64,000 bases of DNA from Paenibacillus xylanexedens (lineage in GTDB: Bacteria; Bacillota; Bacilli; Paenibacillales; Paenibacillaceae): contig NZ_VEBF01000002.1 in assembly GCF_007676705.1 (NCBI RefSeq), positions 1,116,001 to 1,180,000 on the forward strand. Direction: 5' to 3'. A program made the position numbers and the translations under genes. The notes below the pieces were generated by a model. That model was given only the letters and a program-made list of their open reading frames with translations, made no database searches and had not been told where the DNA came from. Below are positions 32,971 to 42,463 of this stretch, piece by piece. Within the stretch, counting starts at the first letter, position 1; the number at the start of each line of letters is the position of its first letter.

Positions 32971-33112
32971 AGTTCTGTCTCCTTCTGTTGGAAATAGGTA
33001 ATTGGTTTAATATCCCAGTAATACGATGATCGTCTATTAAACGTTTCAATTTCTATATAAACATACCCATTTCATACATACAGGAGACAAGACAAGATTA
33101 CAATTACTTTGT

Positions 33113-34666
33113 TCAAATCAACTCGAAACTCTGGAGTAACGCTGCTGCCTCTTCATGATCAGGTTCCAGGGCCAGTACTTTATGGGTATAAGCCAGGGTT
33201 TCTTCTTCCAGTTCAAGTTCATAACAGCATACAGCCAAGTCGTACAAGACTGCCGGATTATGGTTACTTGGATCTGCAACCAACGATATCTCAAGAAACC
33301 GTTTGGCATCCTCATACATATACATCTCATACAATAACTGCCCTGCCAGAAATGCCAGTCCCCCTTGCTGCTCCATCACATAGTAGGACGACCACATCGT
33401 ATGAATCCCAGACTGAATATCGAGCATTTCCTCATCACTTGCATCAGGAAGAAGGCTGGAAATATGCGTAGCACTGTGGATCAAGAACTCAGCATCATAT
33501 CCGCCCAGACGCCAAAATGGTAAAATATGCTTCAACTCCATACTCTCTATTCGAGAGTCTACCCATTGTTTCATGCTGAAAAAGTCATCTGGTCCAAAAC
33601 GTTCAACAAATCGATGATAGGCTAACCGCGTGTTCACATAATTCATCGGTTCTTCCACCATCAACATGCACCCAACATTCAGATCTTTATAATGATGTGT
33701 CGTGAATCGAGTATAGGCACCCTTTTGTTCCAGGACATATTGAATCGCATGGTAGTTGGCTGTTAGAGAAAAACTCCCGTGAAGAACGAATTCAGGTGGC
33801 TCTGCGAACTTCCAGTTATCCAGCCGATGATCCCCTTTATCAGCGGTAATCAACACATAACCTGACTGTGACAATTTGTTCAACCGTTCAAGACAGGACA
33901 AGCCGATGGCAGGAAAAAGAATATGTGAATCCTCCAGCTCTGCCTTGTACAATGTGATCAGCTCCGAATACGGATAGTTATCTGCACTGTATTCGGGCGC
34001 CCGGCGATACTCATAATTCAGCGTCATGTTCTTCAGCATCTCAGCGGGATCAAGTTCACGATGATCCGGAGACTGAACAAGCAGATCACATTCATATATC
34101 TCGCCATCCCCAATATAGATTAGTTCCTGCGGGATGCTGTCAAAAAAGTAATTGGCAATCAACAACAACGGTTGTTTCAGATTACCCGGCTGAATAACCG
34201 TACCTGCGACGACCAATTTTAACTCCGTATCTTCTACAGCGTCAAAACGCGCAAAATCCAATATCCCTTGGTGAATAAAGGATTGCATCGATGGATGCTC
34301 TTTCCAGCCTAGCACATTCTCCGCTACAAGATCAGTCATCACATATCTGAATGGAGGTAACTCTATTCCGGCAAAATCCTTTAACTCGATCAGTTTAACG
34401 AGGATTTGATGTGCCAAACGCCCTACTCCCGCCCCAAGTTCCAGAATGGTCACAGTCTCGGTGATCTGTCCCTTGTTCGCGAGGTCCTGGAGAAAACCAA
34501 AAATCATCTCTGCATACGCCGTTGCAATCATTGGATTACTGGTAATATATTGAGGCACCTGATTCTCAGTCCAAGCCTCTAGCCCTTTCTGTTCATAGTA
34601 AGCTCGCTGCCAATCCCAGACCGGAGCTTCGCTGTAACGAAAACGTTGAATTTCATTTGACGTCAT
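33113..34666 (-). CDS. SAM-dependent methyltransferase with TPR-like C-terminus
   Basis: 517 residues. VTILELGAGVGRLAHQILVK (about 73-92) is the SAM-binding motif I; NYFFDSIPQELIYI (about 165) resembles the NELLDALP segment of MidA/NDUFAF7-type methyltransferases. The C-terminal 90 residues carry two TPR-like repeats (LLYEMYMYEDAKRFLEISLV, DLAVCCYELELEEETLAYTH), suited to protein binding. The substrate may be a protein arginine by analogy to MidA, but that is inference. Monocistronic. Confidence 0.7.
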   Translation of the reverse strand: MTSNEIQRFRYSEAPVWDWQRAYYEQKGLEAWTENQVPQYITSNPMIATAYAEMIFGFLQDLANKGQITETVTILELGAGVGRLAHQILVKLIELKDFAGIELPPFRYVMTDLVAENVLGWKEHPSMQSFIHQGILDFARFDAVEDTELKLVVAGTVIQPGNLKQPLLLIANYFFDSIPQELIYIGDGEIYECDLLVQSPDHRELDPAEMLKNMTLNYEYRRAPEYSADNYPYSELITLYKAELEDSHILFPAIGLSCLERLNKLSQSGYVLITADKGDHRLDNWKFAEPPEFVLHGSFSLTANYHAIQYVLEQKGAYTRFTTHHYKDLNVGCMLMVEEPMNYVNTRLAYHRFVERFGPDDFFSMKQWVDSRIESMELKHILPFWRLGGYDAEFLIHSATHISSLLPDASDEEMLDIQSGIHTMWSSYYVMEQQGGLAFLAGQLLYEMYMYEDAKRFLEISLVADPSNHNPAVLYDLAVCCYELELEEETLAYTHKVLALEPDHEEAAALLQSFELI

Positions 34667-34816
34667 TAAACGTTAAACCTGCTTTCTATCTATAATTTCA
34701 TAAGATTCTTAGATGTTCACGTATCACTTTATTATCGAATACCATTCCAATCTCTGTAATGTATTATATCATAGAACCTTGTCAACTCGATGGAGTTCAG
34801 TGTTCCCTTTCAACAA

Positions 34817-34842
34817 GAAAAAAACCTGCTTTTGAGGGCAGG
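34817..34842 (-). terminator. Intrinsic terminator
   Basis: Minus strand CCTGC-CCTCAAAA-GCAGG followed by TTTTTTTC, downstream of the gene at 34909-35334. Confidence 0.75.
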
Positions 34843-34908
34843 CCTGTGATGTCCTTCATTTTAAGAAAATGAATGATCTAATCCACTTTGGAGCAGGTAC
34901 ACTCAACA

Positions 34909-35334
34909 TTAATCGGAAAACAAGACTCCGTCGAAGTTCTCAGGGCCAACACGGACTGTTCCCAACAAGTTAGAGCTCACAAATGCAGTATACGTCAATT
35001 GCGGTGTGATTGGCGGATTGAAGTCATCGGCAGAGAAGGTAATAATCTGAGGTGCCAGGATGCTCAAGCTAAACGTAGAAGTTGCAGAATAAATGACAGG
35101 GTCTGTTGGCGCAGTTCCTCTGACAATCGTAATGGTTATTCCAGCAACCGCCAATGGAAGTTGCACAGACACAGTTCCCTTGAACTGAACCCGTGGGTTT
35201 GCTCCAATGCCAGCAGTGGTTATCAAACCAATCTGTCCAAATAACTGAGGCGTGTTAACTACAAGGATTGGTATGGAGATTGATCCTGCCAAACTCGCAT
35301 TCTGCGAGGTTCTTGCATCAATAAATTGACTCAT
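34909..35334 (-). CDS. Beta-rich, possibly spore-surface protein (141 aa)
   Basis: ATG at 35334 after ACAGGAGGTAGATTTC. The product (MSQFIDARTSQNASLAGSIS, TPQLFGQIGLITTAG, LPLAVAGITITIVRG, NFDGVLFSD) is Ile/Thr/Ala-rich with alternating hydrophobic strands and no signal peptide. It resembles the jelly-roll-like C-terminal domains of exosporium proteins in Bacillales. Assignment to the spore surface is inference from composition; no collagen-like repeat is present. Confidence 0.5.
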   Translation of the reverse strand: MSQFIDARTSQNASLAGSISIPILVVNTPQLFGQIGLITTAGIGANPRVQFKGTVSVQLPLAVAGITITIVRGTAPTDPVIYSATSTFSLSILAPQIITFSADDFNPPITPQLTYTAFVSSNLLGTVRVGPENFDGVLFSD

Positions 35335-35486
35335 GAAATCTACCTCCTGTGTGTGGGATAGGATAGTATATGCGAGATTTGATGTACGGCATGGACATAC
35401 ATTGAGATTCGCAAAAAAGGGCATACCAACAATCCCTTGAGGATGATGACTTTTTACCTTTTGACCCAGCCCCTAAATGAAGACAG

Positions 35487-35513
35487 AAAAAAACCCTTGC
35501 TGAGCAAGGGTTT
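35487..35513 (-). terminator. Intrinsic terminator of the tRNA pair
   Basis: Minus strand AAACCCTTGCT-CAGCAAGGGTTT followed by TTTTCTG, 9 bases past the tRNA-Ile2 gene. Confidence 0.85.
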
Positions 35514-35521
35514 CAAGAGTA

Positions 35522-35595
35522 TGGGCCCTACAGGACTCGAACCTGTGACCAATCGGTTATGAGCCGACCGCTCTAACCAACTGAGCTAAGGGCCC
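35522..35595 (-). tRNA. tRNA-Ile2 (anticodon CAT)
   Basis: 74 bases; acceptor GGGCCCT/AGGGCCC, D-arm AGCTCAGTTGGTTAGAGC, anticodon loop CTCATAA, T-arm GGTTCGAGTCC. Its body resembles Bacillus tRNA-Ile2, whose C34 is changed to lysidine to read AUA, more than elongator tRNA-Met; the modification is inferred from similarity. Downstream member of a pair with tRNA-fMet. Confidence 0.85.
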
Positions 35596-35651
35596 TAGAC
35601 ATAATGTATAACGTGCAGATGATGGCTGTGAATCATCCAAGTGAAACTAAA

Positions 35652-35725
<74 letters not shown>

Positions 35726-35796
35726 TCAGTAAGAAATATTAAAACAGCGACTTAATTAATATACACCATACTACCCTAATAAGTCAAGGGGTAATG

Positions 35797-35988
35797 TCAG
35801 GGAATAAAACGTACACCATAACGACCTTTGCGTGAACGATACACTTCGACTTCTGCCGGTTCATTGTGACCATAGATCCATCCGTCCTGTTCCATACGTT
35901 TGGCCAGACATCCTGCCTGAAATTTGGTTGCATACAACTTGCTGAAATATACCCAGTGCATACCGCTCGTCCTTTCCGGAGTCGTCAT
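35797..35988 (-). CDS. Small hypothetical protein (63 aa)
   Basis: ATG at 35988 (AGCAGGAATAA upstream), or internal ATG at MHWVYFSK. Aromatic and basic residues dominate (HWVYFSKLYATKFQAGCLAK, YRSRKGRYGVRFIP). It looks like a small alpha/beta SPOR-like or DNA-binding fold, but no family is named. Confidence 0.5.
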   Translation of the reverse strand: MTTPERTSGMHWVYFSKLYATKFQAGCLAKRMEQDGWIYGHNEPAEVEVYRSRKGRYGVRFIP

Positions 35989-36024
35989 TTATTCCTGCTT
36001 TTTGTAGAATACCCCATTTCACAT

Positions 36025-36062
36025 AAAAATAGCCGCCAAAGATTAAAATCTTCAGCGGCTAT
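36025..36062 (-). terminator. Intrinsic terminator of the ABC operon
   Basis: Minus strand ATAGCCGC-GAAGAT/ATCTT-GCGGCTAT followed by TTTTTATG, 30 bases past the solute-binding gene. Confidence 0.8.
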
Positions 36063-36093
36063 CCTCGTCATGATCGGGCTACATCATCAAATC

Positions 36094-37545
36094 TCATTGA
36101 AACGTGGCTTTAGGGTCTTTTTTCAATTTCTCCAGCATCTCGTTACCTTTAGCTGCCCACTCGCCAAGCGCTTCTTTTGGAGTCTTTTTGTTCTCAATTA
36201 CTTGATTGAAGTATTCCATCCCTTTTTCGCTTACTTGCCATAAGCCTGGGGATTTCTGATACAGTTTATCCAGATTGGTATTCGTTGGCGGAATAGGCTT
36301 CAGGGAGTAGAATGCTTGAATGTTATAATCCAAGCCATCTTTTGGTTTAATGAAGCTCTTCCGGGATACCATCTCATAACTGCTGCGTGCCTTGATCTTG
36401 GCCCAATCTTCACTGTTCATGTACTTGATCAATTCCCATGCATCATCCGGGTTCTGAGCCGCACTATTGATCGTCATGAGATTGCTCAAATAGATACTTC
36501 CCCCAATTTCAGGAGCTTCCGGGTGAACTGGGGGTGTTACAACATCCCAATCTACCTTCGTAAAATCTTTCATTTTATCTGCATTTTTATTCGCATCGAT
36601 TAATTGATTAATATAGCTATAATCACCAATAACCATGGCTGCCTTGCCACTCAGGAACAGATCACCCTGAACTGGATCATAACGTCCACTCGGATCCTGA
36701 TCCTGTGGTTCGTCGCCTTTAGGAATAACTTTGTCAATCGCAAGTTTGCTGATGGTGCTCCATACTTTCTCCCATTGAGGAGAATCTACTGTCATCTTCT
36801 CTGCTTTGTCGTCAAACGTCTTCAGCTGCAAAGAGCTGTAGTACTGCTGCATGGAATGGTAAGGAGACCCACCTTGATATGTGGTGAAGGAGAAACCAAA
36901 TACGTGGTCTTTACCTTCCCCTTTTGTAAGCCGTGTACCCAGATTGAAAATATCGTCCCACGTCATATTGTCCGTGGGTGGTTCCACGCCTGCTTTCTCA
37001 AACATGCCCTTGTTATAGAACAAAGCGGAGGAGGAGAACGTTGGTGTCAAGGCATAGATGCTCTGATCCCCAAGGTCTTTAATTCCTTCCAGTACACTAG
37101 GAACAATGTCACTGGTGTCAAACTTGTCTTCCTGTATCAACGGGTCCAGCTGTTTTACCAGATTTTCCTGAATTAATGATTTGACTGTAGAAGTATCGGC
37201 AACGATGACGTCAACCGGGTTATCGCCAGTCATAATCTTCTTCAGACTTTCCATCGTATCCGGAGCTTCCTGCTGCTCTTCCGTGTTGCCATACCCATAC
37301 ATGCTGCTCTGATCAACGGCGGCTACAATCTCAATGGTTACATTGGGATGTGTCAGTTCAAAAGCATCGGTAAATTGCTGACGGAAGTAACTGTCATCCT
37401 GTCCTCCCCACATTGTAGCCACACGCAATACACGTTGCTCTGTATCCTTGGCCTCGCTTGCAGTACAACCAGCAATCAGCGGCAGTGCCAGTGTTGCTGT
37501 AGCCATGACAGCCAGCACACGTTTTCCCCACATACTGTTCTTCAT
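36094..37545 (-). CDS. Extracellular solute-binding lipoprotein (ABC family 1)
   Basis: 483 residues. Signal peptide with lipobox LPLIAGC (Cys about 27). The rest follows the sugar-type solute-binding fold: VLRVATMWGGQD, GDNPVDVIVADTSTVKSLIQ, YALTPTFSSSALFYNKGMFE, GKAAMVIGDYSYI. Normally paired with two carbohydrate permeases; here it is the last gene of an operon with FtsX-type efflux components instead. It may be a sensor or accessory, or an unrelated gene caught in the operon. Confidence 0.85.
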   Translation of the reverse strand: MKNSMWGKRVLAVMATATLALPLIAGCTASEAKDTEQRVLRVATMWGGQDDSYFRQQFTDAFELTHPNVTIEIVAAVDQSSMYGYGNTEEQQEAPDTMESLKKIMTGDNPVDVIVADTSTVKSLIQENLVKQLDPLIQEDKFDTSDIVPSVLEGIKDLGDQSIYALTPTFSSSALFYNKGMFEKAGVEPPTDNMTWDDIFNLGTRLTKGEGKDHVFGFSFTTYQGGSPYHSMQQYYSSLQLKTFDDKAEKMTVDSPQWEKVWSTISKLAIDKVIPKGDEPQDQDPSGRYDPVQGDLFLSGKAAMVIGDYSYINQLIDANKNADKMKDFTKVDWDVVTPPVHPEAPEIGGSIYLSNLMTINSAAQNPDDAWELIKYMNSEDWAKIKARSSYEMVSRKSFIKPKDGLDYNIQAFYSLKPIPPTNTNLDKLYQKSPGLWQVSEKGMEYFNQVIENKKTPKEALGEWAAKGNEMLEKLKKDPKATFQ

Positions 37546-37566
37546 CTCCCAGTTCCCCCTCTAATA

Positions 37567-38430
37567 TTATCTTGGCGGTGTAATGACAATGCGTTCACCG
37601 TCAAATTCCAATGTAGCCCGGTTATCAATGGATAAGGCCTCCAGATACTCTTTCGGCACCTGAAGTCGTCCTGCACGGTCTATAATGACGAATGCTTCAT
37701 GGATGTCTGGCATACCCGCCTCGGACAAGCTATGCTCATCATCCAGATTTGGGTTACGCTTCACAAACTCGGTACTCGTCAAGCCATCCCGAATCGCAAC
37801 GATCCGGTCTACCTTACCAGCAAGCGTTAAGTCATGGGTAACGATGACAATCGTAACACCGAGCTCCTTGTTCATTCTTCGGAAAATGCCCATGATCGTG
37901 TCACACGTCTCGGAATCGACCGAACCTGTTGGTTCATCTGCAAGCAGAATTTTGGGACGATTGGATAATGAGATCGCAATCGCTACCCGTTGCTGTTCTC
38001 CTCCTGACAATTGATGCAATTTGTTATGCATCCGATCCTTAAGGCCTACCCATTCGAGCAATTGTTTTGCATAAGCACGATCACGTTTGCCGCCCAAAAT
38101 CATGGGTGTCTCCACATTTTCCAGTGCCGTGAGATAAGGCAGCAGGTTACGACCGTTATTTTGCCAAATAAACCCTACCGTATGCCGTTTGTACTCGACC
38201 AATTGGGCATCCGTCATCTTGAGCAGATCCCAGTCTCCCACAACAGCCGTACCGGCAGTAGGACGATCAAGTCCACCCAGAATATTCAGCAGTGTGGATT
38301 TACCGCTACCACTGTTACCGATAATCGCCATCATTTCACCTTGATTGACAGTCAGGTTGAGGCCCTGAAGGGCAACGACTTCCACATCGCTGGATTTAAA
38401 AATTTTGACAAGTCCTTCGCATTGGATCAC
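37567..38430 (-). CDS. ABC transporter ATPase (LolD/MacB type) with AbrB-like C-terminal tail
   Basis: 287 residues. Walker A GNSGSGKST, signature LSGGEQQR, Walker B ILLADEP and H-loop THD define a LolD/MacB-type ATPase. The C-terminal about 45 residues (AFVIIDRAGRLQVPKEYLEA, TLEFDGERIVITPP) look like a SpoVT/AbrB swapped-hairpin domain, which usually binds DNA or dimerises. It lies two bases after the permease stop, so it is its ATPase. The fused tail is unusual. Confidence 0.85.
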   Translation of the reverse strand: MIQCEGLVKIFKSSDVEVVALQGLNLTVNQGEMMAIIGNSGSGKSTLLNILGGLDRPTAGTAVVGDWDLLKMTDAQLVEYKRHTVGFIWQNNGRNLLPYLTALENVETPMILGGKRDRAYAKQLLEWVGLKDRMHNKLHQLSGGEQQRVAIAISLSNRPKILLADEPTGSVDSETCDTIMGIFRRMNKELGVTIVIVTHDLTLAGKVDRIVAIRDGLTSTEFVKRNPNLDDEHSLSEAGMPDIHEAFVIIDRAGRLQVPKEYLEALSIDNRATLEFDGERIVITPPR

Positions 38431-38432
38431 GT

Positions 38433-41354
38433 TTACCTCTCCTCTCCCATTTTGACCGCCTGGTGAACCCGCAGCCTGCGAATCTGCCAGAGCAACATCG
38501 TTGCACCGATGACCAACATCACCACGGTAACGCCATACAGTTGCAACATATCCTGCTGTTCAAAGACAATCCGGAACGGAGGTACCTGAGCAGATACATT
38601 ATCCGTCGTTTGCAGGAATGGCAGGAATAAACGACTGGATACCTGACCAATCCCAATACCTAGCAGGATCGACAGTCCCGCTGTGAACACCTGTTCCAGC
38701 AGCAGCATGCCGCTCAGTTGTGCCCGGGATAAGCCCATGGCTCGTAATACACCAAACTGCACAACACGTCCGGACAGGTTGAAGAACCAGTACAGCACGT
38801 ATCCAATCAATGAGATAATAACGGATACCAGGAAACCAAGGCTCAGAATCCCGAATACGCCGCCCCGTGACGGATGTTTGCCCTGAGATACCAATTCGGT
38901 GCGTACGTCACGCACAGACGATAACTCAATACCTTCTGCTGCGAGCTTCTCCATTAATGGAGCCACTTTGGCATCCGGTTCCATTTTCAGCCACACCTCA
39001 TAAGGAATCAGAGGCACCTGATCATAGATATAATCCAGATTAGCCACGAAAAATGGCATCTGATCCGGATACTGGGCTGGCCAGTAAGGAATGATCCCGA
39101 ACACGACGAATTCAATCGCCTGTCCCTGCACACCCATCGAGACGAGGTCTCCGGTTTTCAGCTTGAACTTGTCAGCAAATTTGGAAGAGATCAATACAGC
39201 CCCTTCATATTTACCAAGCAAGTCAAGGTACTTGTAGGGATGTGCCGGGAACAGATCGTTGCGGAACCACGCCACTTGAGCAAAGTCCACATTATCAATT
39301 CCGACCAGCATCCCCTGTCCGCCTGATTTACCAGAGACGATAATATTGCCTTTGGTCTGCAGCACTCGTGCTGCATGTTCAACCCCGTCTAATCTGCGGA
39401 ACACCTCGAATGGAGGTTCAGAGTAGATGACTTTGGATGGCTGCGAAGAACCGCCGCCACCACCTGGAGCACCTCCACCGCCATTGCCTCCGCCGGAACC
39501 ACCACCAGCAGAACCTCCGCCTCCATTGCCACCACCTTGTTGACCTCCACCCGTACCGCCATTCTGTCCGGAACCACCGGGTTTAACCTCAGGTGTTCCT
39601 TCCCACACAGTCTGCATAATCACATCAGAACCATAACGATACAGGGTACGCTCGGTAGAATTCAGATCAATGGTCCGAGCCGCAGCCGAGTTGTACACCC
39701 CAAGTCCCAGTGTCAATACAAGAAGGATCATCAACGGATAATAAGAAGAAGACGAACGTGATAACTGCGTTAATGTCAGATACAGCGGGACCGGGAGAAA
39801 TTTGCGTCCGATCAGCTGGATGAGCTTTAAAATCCACGGGAACAAGCGCAGGAAGAATAGTCCGAGCGCAAAGATCGCGAGTGCGGGTACAAAGAACAGA
39901 AACGGCTGTACCTGCAGCTGATCGGTTGTCATTCCGGTCTGGAAGGTCAACATCTGACGTTCATAGAACAGATAGTATCCGTATCCAGCCAGACCCAGCA
40001 ATACAACATCCAGGAACCAGCGCTGCCATACTGGAGCACGGTCTGTCCGTGCTTGCCGCCGCTTGGCCGATACAATGGTTGCTCGTGCGTAGGTTATCGC
40101 CGGAATCAGGGACGCAATGATGGCAACAAGTACTGCTGCCACGCCTAAAAGAATGGCTTCTTTGGATACGCCAATCGGAATCGACTTCCGATCAACGAAG
40201 GATAGAAATCCACTCGCTGAACCGATACTTTTAGCCATAAACCAACCGAGTAACGGTCCGATAATTAGCGCAATTACGCCCAGAAATATGCCTTCAAGCA
40301 GATAGAGAGAAAATATTTGCCGAGCTGAAGCTCCGCGGCTGCGCAATACCGCAATATCACTTTCTTGCTTCTGTAATGACTGTCTGGCATTCATCGCAAT
40401 AAAATAAAAGACCATTGCAATCATCGGTGCTGCCAAGGTAAACAGCATGGTCTGCAGTTGCAGACTCTGACTGCGGAACTGCTTGAGCAGATCACCGAAG
40501 GTGATGTCCACTTTCGTATCTTTCAACCGCTGATACAGATCGATGTCCAGCCTTTCCAGCATGGAAGTCAGACCTGACAATTGGCTGGTTTGAATTTCTT
40601 TCAGATCAAAGGCATAATACCAACGTGAATTCTGAAGTGGAATTCCTTTTTCCTTCAGTAATACATCATTAAAGACCGATTCATCCACATAAAGTCCATT
40701 CATCATGCCGTCAAATCCCTGTACCCAGTAAGGACTGTTTGGATCATCTGCCTTGAAGGACCCCGTAATCTTCACACGTAAAGTGATATCAAGGCCGCTA
40801 TACACCGGATATTCCAGAATATCGCCGATATGCAGATCGTTACGGTACATGCCTTCTTCCAACATGACTGCCTCGATGATATCGTCCTTAACCTGGTTGC
40901 CAGGTTTCACTCCGGCAGAATAATTCACCTGCGCATCCAGTCCACTCATCGTGCCCATACTCATACTGCGCACCCGGCTGGCGTCCACTTTGGTTGGATC
41001 TTCCGGGCTCACCTCTGTGCTGCGAATGGATCTGGAATTCACATACGTATGAAAAGGAAACCCGATATCCCGAGGAACATCCTCACGAATATAACGATCT
41101 ACTTCATCCAGACCCCGTGTATCTGTCTTCACGCCACCGGGTGCCTGATAACTCATAAGCAACGAACCGGCTGGCAATCCTTCACTATTATCCTGCAGTG
41201 TCTGCGCGACGACCCGTTTCAGCGCACCATCGGCATACATTGGAATACTGACGGTGAACGCTACCGCCACAATCAATCCGATCAGTGTGCTGAAGGTCAT
41301 CCAGCGTGTGTTCCACATTTTGCGGAACAGCAGCCGAAGCAATGGCAGCCCCAT
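38433..41354 (-). CDS. Large FtsX-like ABC permease
   Basis: 973 residues with an N-terminal helix (18-40), a long extracellular domain, then three helices, a central second segment, and a repeat of the domain layout ending in three helices near 860-960 (two MacB/FtsX halves in one chain). Between about 590 and 640 lies a run of Gly/Gln/Asn/Ser-rich linker (GGTGGGQQGGGNGGGGSAGG type). MacB-like permeases transmit ATP-driven motion to the outside rather than forming a channel. It is preceded by the adaptor and followed by the ATPase. Confidence 0.85.
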   Translation of the reverse strand: MGLPLLRLLFRKMWNTRWMTFSTLIGLIVAVAFTVSIPMYADGALKRVVAQTLQDNSEGLPAGSLLMSYQAPGGVKTDTRGLDEVDRYIREDVPRDIGFPFHTYVNSRSIRSTEVSPEDPTKVDASRVRSMSMGTMSGLDAQVNYSAGVKPGNQVKDDIIEAVMLEEGMYRNDLHIGDILEYPVYSGLDITLRVKITGSFKADDPNSPYWVQGFDGMMNGLYVDESVFNDVLLKEKGIPLQNSRWYYAFDLKEIQTSQLSGLTSMLERLDIDLYQRLKDTKVDITFGDLLKQFRSQSLQLQTMLFTLAAPMIAMVFYFIAMNARQSLQKQESDIAVLRSRGASARQIFSLYLLEGIFLGVIALIIGPLLGWFMAKSIGSASGFLSFVDRKSIPIGVSKEAILLGVAAVLVAIIASLIPAITYARATIVSAKRRQARTDRAPVWQRWFLDVVLLGLAGYGYYLFYERQMLTFQTGMTTDQLQVQPFLFFVPALAIFALGLFFLRLFPWILKLIQLIGRKFLPVPLYLTLTQLSRSSSSYYPLMILLVLTLGLGVYNSAAARTIDLNSTERTLYRYGSDVIMQTVWEGTPEVKPGGSGQNGGTGGGQQGGGNGGGGSAGGGSGGGNGGGGAPGGGGGSSQPSKVIYSEPPFEVFRRLDGVEHAARVLQTKGNIIVSGKSGGQGMLVGIDNVDFAQVAWFRNDLFPAHPYKYLDLLGKYEGAVLISSKFADKFKLKTGDLVSMGVQGQAIEFVVFGIIPYWPAQYPDQMPFFVANLDYIYDQVPLIPYEVWLKMEPDAKVAPLMEKLAAEGIELSSVRDVRTELVSQGKHPSRGGVFGILSLGFLVSVIISLIGYVLYWFFNLSGRVVQFGVLRAMGLSRAQLSGMLLLEQVFTAGLSILLGIGIGQVSSRLFLPFLQTTDNVSAQVPPFRIVFEQQDMLQLYGVTVVMLVIGATMLLWQIRRLRVHQAVKMGEER

Positions 41355-42463
41355 TAGCGTCCCACTACTTTCTGGCCTACGGTCAGACCTTTCAGAATCT
41401 CAACATCTGTCGACGTCTGCTGACCCACTTCAACGTCCACTTCACGCTTGCTGCCATCACTCTCCACCACTTGCACATACGTTCTTGAACCGATGGAGCG
41501 TAAAGCGGATACAGGAATCACAATCGCGTTCTCGGTACGCTGCGTTACGATGGAGACCGATAGTGGTGTCCCACGTTCCACACCTTTTGGCATTTTTGCA
41601 AGTGTAACGATAACATACTTATCCAGTGTTTCTTTCGTAGGAGGTGTACCGCCTTCACCAGTTCCTTCGCCACTACCGCTTCCCGATGCTTCCGCGATAG
41701 GCATGACTTTAATTTTGCCAGCAACTTTACCTGCTCCATTAATATCTACTTCTGCCTTCATACCAGCTGAGAACTTCTCCAGATCTTCTTTGGCAAAGGT
41801 AGCTGCCACAACCAGATTCGATGTATCCGCAATCGTAGCAATCGGATCATACGCTTTCACGGCTGCGCCTTTCTCTACCTGCACTGCAATAATGGTGCCA
41901 CCAAACGGAGCAGTCAACGTGGCTTTGCCCAGTTGTTCCTCCAGATCAGCGAGTTCCTGGCGCAGTTCTTCAAACGCAATCGTTGCTTCTTCGAACTCCA
42001 CCGGGTCCATCTCATCCTTCTTGCGAAGGGTTTCCTTCATTTGAACTTCGGATTTGCGAATCTGAAGTTTCTTGCCACGGATTTCCTTCTCTACACTCTC
42101 CACATCGAGTACAGCGAGAAGTTGACCCTTTTTCACTTTATCCCCCGGTTTAACATTTAACTCTTTGACATGCATGCCATCAAGCGTAAAGTACACCTTC
42201 TCTTCCCGCTGACTCATCATCTTGCCGCTACCACTTACTTTTTTCTCCAACGTTTCCGTCCGGACTTCATATTCCGGTTTCTTGGAGATGGTTGGCGGCG
42301 TAATTGGTGGCAGCACTTCTTCCTCTGTTTCTGACGGCAGCAATGAGCAGCCGGACATCGTTGCAACCATTATCGCACCAAGTACAATAATTGCTGCGCG
42401 TTTCCCCCTCTTCGGAGCGGCCCCTTTACTTGATAAATCTGCCGTCCGCCATTTCATAAACAT
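41354..42463 (-). CDS. Periplasmic-adaptor-type lipoprotein (HlyD/MacA-like)
   Basis: About 369 residues; ATG at 42463 is inside the end of the upstream ATPase gene. After a basic N-terminus comes a membrane/lipobox segment (VATMSGCS). Then barrel/lipoyl halves (VYFTLDGMHVKELNVKPGDK, LLAVLDVESVEKEIRGKKLQ), a helical hairpin (about 135-190), and a C-terminal beta-barrel with VIPVSALRSIGSRTYVQVV. It should connect the FtsX-type permease to substrate. Gly/Ser-rich insert near 265. Confidence 0.85.
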   Translation of the reverse strand: MFMKWRTADLSSKGAAPKRGKRAAIIVLGAIMVATMSGCSLLPSETEEEVLPPITPPTISKKPEYEVRTETLEKKVSGSGKMMSQREEKVYFTLDGMHVKELNVKPGDKVKKGQLLAVLDVESVEKEIRGKKLQIRKSEVQMKETLRKKDEMDPVEFEEATIAFEELRQELADLEEQLGKATLTAPFGGTIIAVQVEKGAAVKAYDPIATIADTSNLVVAATFAKEDLEKFSAGMKAEVDINGAGKVAGKIKVMPIAEASGSGSGEGTGEGGTPPTKETLDKYVIVTLAKMPKGVERGTPLSVSIVTQRTENAIVIPVSALRSIGSRTYVQVVESDGSKREVDVEVGQQTSTDVEILKGLTVGQKVVGR